From: an uncultured Rikenellaceae bacterium | GTDB taxonomy: Bacteria > Bacteroidota > Bacteroidia > Bacteroidales > Rikenellaceae | Assembly: GCA_947054185.1 (NCBI GenBank) | Contig: CAMRVW010000011.1 | Coordinates: 1 to 24,435 of the forward strand | Reading direction: 5' to 3' | Length of the DNA: 24,435 nt | Part shown: positions 17,637-24,435 of the stretch, in pieces | Position numbering within the stretch: position 1 is the first letter of the stretch | Layout of the letters: each line of letters starts with the position of its first letter | Translations under genes and position numbers: made by a program | The notes under the pieces: generated by a model | What the model was told of the DNA's origin: nothing | Database searches by the model: none | Seen by the model: the letters and a program-made list of their open reading frames with translations, nothing else

Positions 17637-18775
17637 AACGCAAATCTGTAAAGATAAAGTTTTTCGGCGTCTTCGTCGGGGACGACATAACTGTAATAAT
17701 ACGGTTTTATATATCCCATAACTCTGAATTTCGCCGGAACGTCCAAATCGGCAATCAGATCGTGCCCCCTATAAATCTGCAAGCCGTCGGTTGATTCCCC
17801 TTCTCCCTTTTGATATGATCTGAAAAGCAGACCGTTAACATCATCATATTCGATCCAATTATAATAACCGCGTTTTTTACGTTCGCTAGAGTAATTTTTT
17901 CTGACATCTGACAATGCGGGAGTGGCGACATAATCAGTATTCATATCTCTTCCGGCAAATCCGAATCGACCTATCTCATTGTTATTCTTGTCATACACAT
18001 AAATAGAAGAGTCGGCCTCATAGGTCACATAAAAAGTCCCATCTTCGTCAATATCGAAATATGACGACGAGAGAATGATTTTAGACGACGGCTCTTCCGA
18101 ATACGACTCAGGAAATCCCTTCGCAAAAAGTCGTCCTAACGATTTCTTTTCTATGTCTATCTCAAGAATATTGGATGTTTTTTGCAAATACTCCTTTCCC
18201 GACACCACCATATTGGTCTCAGGCGTTGCCAATTCCACGTTACAATAAATATTGCTGTCATGACCGCGACACACGAGTCTGTTATATCTTTGCGTGTAAG
18301 CCTTAGGAACATCATAACAATCTTGAGACCGGGAATCGGTGTAATCTATGCGGAACCAATCTTTCATACACAAATCATCGCCATACAACATAAAAATGGC
18401 GCTCGTGTTAAAGATAACCAAATCACCGTCGGGTAAAAAAGAATGACCTATGATATGTCCTATCGTCGTTTCGTTGGAAGCCCGCCCCGCCCCTAAGTGC
18501 GAAGACTGCGATCGACCGTTCTGATCATAAAAATTCAAAGTCGTCAAATACTTGTCTATCACGTATATCGACTCATCATTAACACCGCTCTCTATCTCAT
18601 AGGTGGTGGTGGTCTCGTCCAAATCGATACGCTGAAGCGCGATAGTGTCGATCTCTATGGCAATTTTCCCGTCATGTATCGATTTTTGCGGGGTTTTACT
18701 TTTACAGCCGACCAAAATGCCAAGCATGCACACTAAAGCGAATGTCGCTTTAAAATATTCGTAAAATGTTCTCAT
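17633..18775 (-). CDS. Beta-propeller lipoprotein (6-bladed propeller, BF3164/DUF4221-like)
   Basis: A 380-residue lipoprotein with lipobox Cys24 (ILVGCKS). The mature protein has repeated short beta motifs such as ESIYVIDKYLTTLNFYDQNG, GDLVIFNTS, TFYVTYEADSSIYVYDKNNNEIGRF and a final YVVPDEDAEKLYLYRFAL. This is the pattern of the six-bladed propeller lipoproteins found beside NVEALA peptides in Bacteroidales. A binding or sensing role at the outer envelope is likely, and the neighbouring exported peptide is the obvious candidate partner, but this is inference. The gene starts 116 bases after the peptide gene, beyond a hairpin, and its stop overlaps the DUF1573 start (ATGA). Exact family (BF3164, DUF4221 or DUF5128) is not resolved by eye. 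Confidence 0.75.
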   Translation of the reverse strand: MRTFYEYFKATFALVCMLGILVGCKSKTPQKSIHDGKIAIEIDTIALQRIDLDETTTTYEIESGVNDESIYVIDKYLTTLNFYDQNGRSQSSHLGAGRASNETTIGHIIGHSFLPDGDLVIFNTSAIFMLYGDDLCMKDWFRIDYTDSRSQDCYDVPKAYTQRYNRLVCRGHDSNIYCNVELATPETNMVVSGKEYLQKTSNILEIDIEKKSLGRLFAKGFPESYSEEPSSKIILSSSYFDIDEDGTFYVTYEADSSIYVYDKNNNEIGRFGFAGRDMNTDYVATPALSDVRKNYSSERKKRGYYNWIEYDDVNGLLFRSYQKGEGESTDGLQIYRGHDLIADLDVPAKFRVMGYIKPYYYSYVVPDEDAEKLYLYRFAL

Positions 18776-18807
18776 ATCGAGTCTTGAAATTAGTAAGATT
18801 TATTAAA

Positions 18808-18834
18808 TGGAAGCCATGTTCTCCATGGCTCCCA
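18808..18834 (-). promoter_or_regulatory. Hairpin between peptide gene and propeller gene (possible attenuator)
   Basis: On the minus strand TGGGAGCCATG / CATGGCTTCCA forms an 11-bp stem (one G-U pair) with loop GAGAA, followed by TTTAATAAAT. It begins 57 bases after the peptide stop and ends 32 bases before the propeller ATG. It could end most transcripts after the peptide gene or protect the peptide mRNA. Confidence 0.6.
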
Positions 18835-18891
18835 TAAAAAAGATAATTCTTCTCATGTTTATCCTTAAAATTGGACACAGATGCAAATTTT

Positions 18892-19173
18892 TTAATTACA
18901 GTTGTTATTGTAACTCCAACATGTTACATTTACACCGGACGCACATACGGATGACCCATTGTTGTTAACGGCACAACTATGATCTGATAGCAAAGCGCAA
19001 TAACATCTAAGAATAACTGTTCCATCTCCAATAGTCCCATCTCCGATTTCTCTAGTCAAAGCCTCAATCTCATTCTGGAAAAGCACGTTTGCAGGTTGTT
19101 GCTTAGTCCACAACGCAACACAACCCATTAAACACAAGGTTGCAACAATGAAAATCCTTACTTTTCTTTCCAT
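18892..19173 (-). CDS. NVEALA-like exported Cys-rich peptide precursor
   Basis: A 93-residue precursor. The basic start MERKVR and hydrophobic core (residues about 7-22) form an export signal. Then comes NVLFQNEIEALTRE (29-42), where NEIEALT matches the NVEALA motif of the Bacteroidales exported-peptide family. A short duplicated linker follows (IGDGTIGDGT, 43-52), then a C-terminal region with six cysteines (57, 59, 67, 77, 85, 92), rich in Asn and Ser, ending NNNCN. Lengths in this family are commonly below about 105 residues. LMGC at 15-18 could also be read as a weak lipobox. It lies directly upstream of the propeller, DUF1573 and signal peptidase genes. Function of the family is unknown. 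Confidence 0.8.
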   Translation of the reverse strand: MERKVRIFIVATLCLMGCVALWTKQQPANVLFQNEIEALTREIGDGTIGDGTVILRCYCALLSDHSCAVNNNGSSVCASGVNVTCWSYNNNCN

Positions 19174-19213
19174 TTTACAAAATTATTTATAACGTATCCC
19201 GATGCAGACAACG

Positions 19214-19221
19214 CAAAATTA
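19214..19221 (-). promoter_or_regulatory. Possible -7 box for the NVEALA-like peptide gene
   Basis: The minus strand reads TAATTTTG (TAnnTTTG) about 40 bases before the peptide ATG at 19173. No convincing -33 element is seen. A second TAATTTTG at 19178-19185 is too close to the start codon to serve. Confidence 0.35.
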
Positions 19222-19389
19222 ATCAATAATGATATACATCGGCTCTAACTTTCCAGTTAGAATATCACTTCTCTTTTAGTCTATACCATTAACATTCCAT
19301 TAGAGAAATGTCATCGTGCTTTCAGTTGGCGGTCTAATTACCCAAACACCGCTTTTATAAAATATTGTCGTACTATCTTTTCGTCATTA

Positions 19390-20889
19390 TTATTCCTGTA
19401 TCATCTCATCGAATCGGGCACCTATATCGTATCCGGAAGCGAAATCGAACAACGTCTTACGGCGCAAGGAGTAATAGTATCTCCAATAGTCGGCCAACGC
19501 CGAGATGAAAGCCTCCGTTGCCTGATCACGCTCGTTTTGGGCGGTATTCATATCTGTAACCGAGATGATGCTGCGACGAAAATTGCTCATAGCTATATCG
19601 TATCTGCGGTCGGCAATATCGCGAGCTTTCAGCGCCACCTCGAACTGACTGCGTTGATTATTGAACTGCTCGGTGATGGTAAAGATCTCGCGGCGGAAAT
19701 CATTCTCTTTCTGTTCGGCCTTGGTGCGGGCAAACTCCGAATTGGCCTCGGCCATCCTCACTCTGCCGCGTCCCATGCCCCAATCGAATATGGGGAACGA
19801 CAAAGAGATGCCGACCACCTCTTGATCCAGCAACCCTTTATAGGCATACTTGAACATGTCGCCCGACTGCGACAGTCCGAAACGGGCAGACAATGTGGCC
19901 GAGGCCCCCCTCTGAGCCTTGGCCTTGGCCACCTCAGACTCGGCCTGCAACACCGTTATTTCGTTTTCAAGACTGAACGACGAGTTATAAATGGCCTTGT
20001 CTATAATCTCTCTATAATCGAGCATAATGTCGGGTATGTCTATATCGAGCACGGGTTCCACGTCGACATTCTCCCGCAAACGCAACAAGGAGTTGAACGC
20101 GAACTGACTCTCGCGCAGGGCGGTCTTACTGGTGTTTATGGCGAGAGAGTCATTCAACATACGAAGCTCCAGTTGCAACACCTCGTCCTGGGTAACGGTG
20201 CCGAACTTCAAACGCTCTTTAGCCACCGAACTGAGCATGCGCGTATTTTCGTAATTCTTACAGGCTATGTCGTATTTTGTCTTTTGAAGTAACAACCCGA
20301 AAAAAAGTTCCACCGCAGCATATGTCACATCCTCCATCGACTCTATGTAACGACGCTTGGCATACTCGTACCGCTGCGGCTCTATCTTCTTATCCCACTT
20401 GAATTGGTTGTATGCGAAGAGCGGCTGGGTATAAGAGAGTGTCACCGGCTGAGAGTAATAGGTGCTATTGTGCCTCGGATGAAACTGGTCGAGACGGCTG
20501 AGATCGGAGCTCAACGAGATGGTGCCACCCGTAAAACTTACATTCTGACGGATATTGATACCGACGCTGTTCTGGAGATTATAGTTTTTCACATAATTCA
20601 TATCGCCCGTCTGCGCATTTTGCAACAAACGAAGCGATCTATCGAACTGAGCGAGATCTGCCGTAATATTGAGCGATGGCAAACGGCTCGCCTTAAACGA
20701 CTTGAACTGCCAATAGGCAGCAAGAAAGGTGTGACGTGCCATCATGGCATCCACCGACTGATCTTGCGCCGCCGCAATGGCCTCTTCAAGTGTATAACTG
20801 ACAGTAAGCCTTGACTCCTGTGCCCAAACCCGTACCGAACACAAAACAACTGCAACGGTCGCAATTATATTAAAGCTCTTGCATTTCAT
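19390..20889 (-). CDS. TolC-family outer-membrane efflux protein
   Basis: A 499-residue outer-membrane factor. The signal peptide ends at VWA/QES (residue 23). Two OEP repeats are visible: SYTLEEAIAAAQDQS (31-45) starts the first helical half, and a second half begins near the DIMLDYREIIDKAIYNS region. Beta-strand segments (LQNSVGINIRQNVSFTGG, QPVTLSYTQPLF, EVVGISLSFPIFDWG) alternate with long coiled helices ending in the usual AQNERDQATEAFISALADYWRYYYSLRR. It forms the trimeric exit duct for tripartite pumps. No other outer-membrane factor is near the adaptor and permease genes, so this is the natural third component, although it lies upstream of the peptide genes. It is clearly GC-richer than the genes that follow. 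Confidence 0.93.
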   Translation of the reverse strand: MKCKSFNIIATVAVVLCSVRVWAQESRLTVSYTLEEAIAAAQDQSVDAMMARHTFLAAYWQFKSFKASRLPSLNITADLAQFDRSLRLLQNAQTGDMNYVKNYNLQNSVGINIRQNVSFTGGTISLSSDLSRLDQFHPRHNSTYYSQPVTLSYTQPLFAYNQFKWDKKIEPQRYEYAKRRYIESMEDVTYAAVELFFGLLLQKTKYDIACKNYENTRMLSSVAKERLKFGTVTQDEVLQLELRMLNDSLAINTSKTALRESQFAFNSLLRLRENVDVEPVLDIDIPDIMLDYREIIDKAIYNSSFSLENEITVLQAESEVAKAKAQRGASATLSARFGLSQSGDMFKYAYKGLLDQEVVGISLSFPIFDWGMGRGRVRMAEANSEFARTKAEQKENDFRREIFTITEQFNNQRSQFEVALKARDIADRRYDIAMSNFRRSIISVTDMNTAQNERDQATEAFISALADYWRYYYSLRRKTLFDFASGYDIGARFDEMIQE

Positions 20890-21277
20890 AAGTCCGGGTT
20901 TTATCGCTCACCGCTCTATTGGATTGAATACATTGTAAAAATAAATATTTTTATTGTAAAAACAAAATAAACATCCACTATTTTCAATAATTGCAAAACG
21001 TTTTAGGCGACGTTTAGGTTTTTCTATTCACAAAACAACGATTATCATACGAAAAACTACATACATTTCCTAATGTTGACATTTCTCAGTCAATCTCGAC
21101 AAATAACCAATCATATTATTTAGCATATCTATTACAATACTTCTGAAAATTAATATGAAACAACTGTCATATTGTCCTTGAACTTTCCTTGCGTCAAGTT
21201 ATTTATTCACATACAGACATCTTTTTCCTGACAATTTGCCCTCAATATATTTTTTATTCCTATTTTAGGGGAAAAAT
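20890..21277. other. Divergent AT-rich regulatory region
   Basis: No gene is supported in these 388 bases between TolC (minus) and the transglutaminase-like gene (plus), so promoters for both should lie here. ATTGTAAAAA occurs at 20932-20941 and 20953-20962, exactly 21 bases apart. On the minus strand, TTATTTTG at 20963-20970 is a one-mismatch -7 box for TolC. CGTTTTAGG and CGTTTAGG repeat at 20999-21018. For the plus gene, TATTTTAG shortly before the start is a one-mismatch -7 box, with TTTG 22 bases upstream of it. Confidence 0.4.
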
Positions 21278-23254
21278 ATGGTTCACATGAGAAACTATAT
21301 GAACAAATACGTTTTCATAATCATCGCCGCCATATTGGCAACGACAATTCATTCATGCAATACGAACAACGGATATACCGAAACCAGAAAACGGATAGTA
21401 TCGCATTATCTTTATAATGACCCAGACACACAAAAACTGATGGCTGCCCGCTTTCTTTTTAACAACATGCATAACAAGTACAGCGTGATACCGTCATCTG
21501 CAGATCATTATGAAAAACTTTTTGCAACCATCTCCCACATGCGTTCAGAAGACGGAAAGTTGACACATAGAGCTGTCGACGCCATAAACTCTATACGAAA
21601 CAGAGACAAAGGCAATTACCGTGTGTCATACGACTCTTCAACCATATCGTCCGACTTTCTCATCTCAGAAATAGACGCTGCCTTTGAACAGTGGCGGTCG
21701 GCTCCATGGTCGAAAGAGTATTCGTTTGATGATTTCTGCCGATGGGTTTTACCATACAGGATTGCCAATGAAAAGCTCGACAAGTGGCGTCACTATGCAC
21801 TTTCATTTCATCGTCCCCAAGAAGACTCATTAAAGGCCATTGGCGATATGTGGGAATTGGGAAGATTGCTGATAAATACATCCGGCATCAATTACTCTGA
21901 AGACATATATCTGCCATTTCACCTGACATTCAAGCAAATGAGCATGATTAAAGACGCTGATTGCAACGCCATGTCCTATTACGCAACCATGTTGTTACGC
22001 TCAAGAGGCATACCGACTTCAACAGAATCGACACCGGCATGGGGCAATCGAAGCTCTAAGCATTCATGGAACGCCATTATAACTTCTAAGGGAACACCGC
22101 TGCCCATATCCTTCTATGGAGACAACTCAGCATATGTCTTCGCCGACCACCGTTTATCCAAAATATACCGCCACTGTTACCACACAGCAAAGGAGACTGT
22201 TCCATTCAGATACAGAGACAGAGAATCGTTTCCTCCATACTTCTCCAATGCCGACAAAATAGACGTGACAAGTCAATATGACATGCAAACAATAGATATA
22301 ACTATAGACAAACTCGACAGCACTATAAGCAAAATAGCGTGGTTGTGCACGTTCAACAATAACGAATGGATCCCGGTGGCCTGTGCTGAAATCACAGACG
22401 GGAAAGCATTGTTCCGCGATATGGGCAACGGACGAGGATTCAACCATGATGCATTTAAATTCGAAGGTGGTGACCTGGGTATAGTATATCTTCCTGCATA
22501 TTACATAAAAGGCAAAACTCTCCCCGCATCAGCCCCTGTGCTCGTAAAAGAAGATGGATCTGTGAAAACACTTGTGCCAGACACCAATATTTTACAAAGC
22601 ATAACAACAAAGCGTAAGTATCCATTGTTCAGCAAGTTCTATGTCGACAGGATCAATATGACAGGTGCCTGTTTCGAGGCATCAGACAATATGTATTTTA
22701 ACGACGCAGTTACATTATTGACCATAGACTCATTGCAACCGCACCCACTGACACCGTATAAAACCAACCACCCCGACAAAAAGTTCAGATACGTAAGATG
22801 CCGTTTCTCAGATAAGTCTCCGGACCTCATTTACAACGTATGTCAGGTACGTTTCTATTCCAACGGCAACCTGCTTGTCGGCAAGACCATATACAACACC
22901 GAAATGGGCAATATCGAAAACCCCGACAATCTGTTCGACAATAACATGCTGACATATTGTAAAGCGGAAAAGTCGCCTAATACATGGGTTGGTCTTGATT
23001 TAGGCACGCCTCGCAACATCTCCTCTATAGAATATATGGCCAGAACCGATGACAACGACATATGGCCTGGTGATGAGTATGAAATGTTTTACTGGAACAA
23101 TGGCTGGCAATCTGCCGGACGCAAAACAGCCTCCGAATATAAGCTGACATGGCACAATCTTCCGTCAGGCACACTGTATCTTGTAATAGATCGTACCAAA
23201 GGAGTGGAAAACAGGATATTCACATACGATGACCACACAATAAGATGGTGGTGA
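21278..23254 (+). CDS. Lipoprotein with transglutaminase-like and C-terminal discoidin-like domains
   Basis: A 658-residue lipoprotein with lipobox-like Cys27 (TIHSC). The transglutaminase-like core is at about 220-290: DADCNAMSYYATMLLRSRGIP gives the nucleophile Cys229, KHSWNAI gives His262, and SFYGDNS gives a candidate Asp282. Such proteins act as cysteine peptidases or transamidases. A middle beta region (about 330-450) follows. The C-terminus (about 543-645) looks like an F5/8 type C (discoidin) sugar-binding domain: DNLFDNNMLTYCKAEKS, TWVGLDLGTPRNISSIEYMAR and LPSGTLYLVID. It probably acts on envelope or extracellular material. AGGGG seven bases before the ATG at 21278 supports this start; ATGs at codons 4 and 8 are possible alternatives. 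It is divergent from the efflux/peptide locus. Confidence 0.82.
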   Translation: MVHMRNYMNKYVFIIIAAILATTIHSCNTNNGYTETRKRIVSHYLYNDPDTQKLMAARFLFNNMHNKYSVIPSSADHYEKLFATISHMRSEDGKLTHRAVDAINSIRNRDKGNYRVSYDSSTISSDFLISEIDAAFEQWRSAPWSKEYSFDDFCRWVLPYRIANEKLDKWRHYALSFHRPQEDSLKAIGDMWELGRLLINTSGINYSEDIYLPFHLTFKQMSMIKDADCNAMSYYATMLLRSRGIPTSTESTPAWGNRSSKHSWNAIITSKGTPLPISFYGDNSAYVFADHRLSKIYRHCYHTAKETVPFRYRDRESFPPYFSNADKIDVTSQYDMQTIDITIDKLDSTISKIAWLCTFNNNEWIPVACAEITDGKALFRDMGNGRGFNHDAFKFEGGDLGIVYLPAYYIKGKTLPASAPVLVKEDGSVKTLVPDTNILQSITTKRKYPLFSKFYVDRINMTGACFEASDNMYFNDAVTLLTIDSLQPHPLTPYKTNHPDKKFRYVRCRFSDKSPDLIYNVCQVRFYSNGNLLVGKTIYNTEMGNIENPDNLFDNNMLTYCKAEKSPNTWVGLDLGTPRNISSIEYMARTDDNDIWPGDEYEMFYWNNGWQSAGRKTASEYKLTWHNLPSGTLYLVIDRTKGVENRIFTYDDHTIRWW

Positions 23255-23290
23255 CACATAACACAAATCGGAATATTACAAACACCGACA

Positions 23291-23311
23291 ACAATAAAAC
23301 CACCTTATTGT
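23291..23311 (+). terminator. Weak terminator after the transglutaminase-like gene
   Basis: ACAATAA / TTATTGT form a 7-bp AT-rich stem with loop AACCACC, followed by CTTAATAAAATTTT, 37 bases after the stop codon. The remaining spacer to the tRNA terminator (23312-23519) shows no gene. Confidence 0.35.
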
Positions 23312-23519
23312 CTTAATAAAATTTTAAACGACAATATATCAAATAGCCATAAACATTCTTTTGTCGCAACATTTGCATTTGTATTTAACGGCAATTATCC
23401 TTTATCTGATTGACACTTATATTAGAAGTGCATTACCCCATCATACGACTCCCCCGCCATCTGCAATTACCCCCTCGGCAACTGTTCCAGACCGTTTTAT
23501 TATATCTAACAATGCCCGC

Positions 23520-23555
23520 AAAAAAGAAAAATCCCGCAAGGAAACTCTTACGGGA
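23520..23555 (-). terminator. Rho-independent terminator of the tRNA-Ser gene
   Basis: On the minus strand TCCCGTAAG / CTTGCGGGA forms a 9-bp stem (one G-U pair) with loop AGTTTC, followed by TTTTTCTTTTTT. It starts about 30 bases past the tRNA 3' end. Confidence 0.88.
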
Positions 23556-23584
23556 CCAAATGCAAATCAACCCTTTAGGCTTGG

Positions 23585-23675
<91 letters not shown>

Positions 23676-23686
23676 TGACTGCGGTG

Positions 23687-23718
23687 CAAAGATAAGTCAA
23701 AAAAACAGTTTTGGCAAA
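23687..23718 (-). promoter_or_regulatory. Promoter of the tRNA-Ser gene
   Basis: The minus strand reads TTTG (23718-23715), 20 bases, then TATCTTTG (23694-23687), a close match to the Bacteroides -33/-7 consensus. The -7 box ends 11 bases before the mature tRNA 5' end. Confidence 0.8.
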
Positions 23719-23921
23719 TTTTATGCGATTAAAATTATCAAAAACATCACTCTCACTCCGCTTTATCTCTCGTCAACACAAAAAACCAAAACGCAAAACC
23801 GCCACAACAACACCACCTCGCACCCTCCAATAACCCAAACCTTACAAGCACGAACCAGTCTCCAAAAACACACCCCCTCGCACCATACACCCTTCAAACC
23901 GGTACAATCCCCCATCTCCCC
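23719..23921. other. G-poor intergenic spacer
   Basis: Between the tRNA promoter and the prs terminator I see no supported gene. Over 23761-23930 the plus strand has 73 C but only 10 G in 170 bases by hand count. CCTCGCACC recurs at 23816 and 23876, exactly 60 bases apart. An open minus-strand frame at 23763-23963 is a by-product of this skew. Confidence 0.4.
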
Positions 23922-23956
23922 AACAAAACATAAAGGCCCCGGATATATCGAGGCCT
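23922..23956 (-). terminator. Terminator of the prs gene
   Basis: On the minus strand AGGCCTCG / CGGGGCCT forms an 8-bp stem (one G-U pair) with loop ATATATC, followed by TTATGTTTTG. It begins 25 bases after the stop of the prs fragment. Confidence 0.65.
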
Positions 23957-23981
23957 CAAACATTGCTCTGAGCGAGCTTTC

Positions 23982-24435
23982 TTAGAATATGAATCGTGAA
24001 CTTATCTCTTTGTAATTATATACGCGTTCGATAACGTCGGCAAATAAGTCAGCCACCGAAAGCACCTTGAATTTAGAGACATCCTCGCCATCTTTGAGGG
24101 GTATGGTTTCGGTGACAATCACCTCTTCGAGCGCCGATTTGTTGATGCGGTCGTATGCCGGACCCGAAAGTATCGGGTGGGTAACGGCGGCGCGAACGCT
24201 CTTTGCCCCCTTCTCCATCATCATGTCGGCGGCTTTGGTTATGGTGCCGGCTGTGTCTATCATGTCATCGAGTATAATGACGTTTTTGTCCTTAACGTCG
24301 CCTATCACCGTCATGGAACCCACCACGTTGGCTTTCTCGCGTTGTTTGTGACACACCACCATGGGAGCGTCCAGATATTTGCTGTAAGCGTTGGCCCTCT
24401 TGGCGCCGCCCATGTCGGGAGCCGCTATGGCGAGG
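23982..24435 (-). CDS. prs: Ribose-phosphate pyrophosphokinase (PRPP synthetase), C-terminal part
   Basis: The frame runs off the right edge, so about 150 C-terminal residues of a family usually near 310 are seen. LAIAAPDMGGAKRANAYSK at the cut and the PRPP-binding loop ILDDMIDTAGTITKAADMM identify it, with THPILSGPAYDRI and a tail ending in YNYKEISSRFIF. The enzyme makes PRPP from ribose 5-phosphate and ATP for nucleotide, histidine and tryptophan synthesis in the cytosol. No truncation other than the window edge is visible. It is followed by its own terminator and is unrelated to the neighbouring tRNA unit. Confidence 0.95.
   Translation of the reverse strand, partial: LAIAAPDMGGAKRANAYSKYLDAPMVVCHKQREKANVVGSMTVIGDVKDKNVIILDDMIDTAGTITKAADMMMEKGAKSVRAAVTHPILSGPAYDRINKSALEEVIVTETIPLKDGEDVSKFKVLSVADLFADVIERVYNYKEISSRFIF

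Noticed and set aside
19329..19358. Stem GCGGT / ACCGC followed by TTTTAT between TolC and the peptide gene
   Set aside because: The U run follows only in the plus direction, where no gene needs a terminator; the stem is 5 bp with a 14-base loop.
19537..20292. Plus-strand frame of 251 codons opposite TolC
   Set aside because: It is antisense to a clear outer-membrane efflux protein and shows no domain or signal.
23763..23963. Minus-strand 66-codon frame rich in Cys, Val and Trp
   Set aside because: It results from the C-rich skew of the spacer and runs through the prs terminator; no start signal or family resemblance.

Overview
The window looks like a chromosomal segment of a member of the Bacteroidota, most likely order Bacteroidales. 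The evidence is a DUF4249 lipoprotein beside a TonB-dependent receptor, an NVEALA-type exported peptide with a beta-propeller lipoprotein, many short-lipobox lipoproteins, start sites without strong Shine-Dalgarno sequences, and several perfect copies of the Bacteroides-type -7 box TAnnTTTG (TATCTTTG at 6704, 13141 and 23687, all on the minus strand). No rRNA, CRISPR array, transposase or phage gene was seen.

Layout. Positions 2-340 hold the tail of an unidentified gene. Positions 410-3824 (+) are a tightly coupled trio, each junction an ATGA overlap: an unidentified lipoprotein, a DUF4249 lipoprotein and a TonB-dependent receptor, closed by a strong terminator at 3834-3870. On the minus strand, 4106-5585 holds a secreted SGNH/sialate-O-acetylesterase-like enzyme just downstream of a VOC (glyoxalase-fold) gene broken by one in-frame amber codon. 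A zinc-type CDF efflux pump follows at 5766-6674 (-).

The centrepiece is the all-minus block 20889 to 7045. In transcription order it encodes a TolC-like outer-membrane factor, a 93-aa Cys-rich NVEALA-like exported peptide, a hairpin, a beta-propeller lipoprotein, a membrane-anchored DUF1573 protein, a signal peptidase I, an O-antigen-ligase-fold protein with a TPR-like tail, a MauE/DoxX redox membrane protein, an RND periplasmic adaptor, and two different RND permeases in tandem. From the propeller to the adaptor the genes overlap or nearly abut. The permease pair has its own promoter-like sequence. I infer a candidate locus for making, processing, oxidising and exporting a cysteine-rich peptide, with a complete tripartite pump enclosing the maturation genes. 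The maturation genes are clearly AT-richer than the pump genes on either side, which suggests that two modules were joined.

Divergent from this block is a 658-aa lipoprotein with a transglutaminase-like triad and a C-terminal discoidin-like domain (21278-23254, +). The right end holds tRNA-Ser(GCU) with a good promoter and terminator (minus), a markedly G-poor spacer, and the C-terminal half of ribose-phosphate pyrophosphokinase (minus, cut by the window edge).
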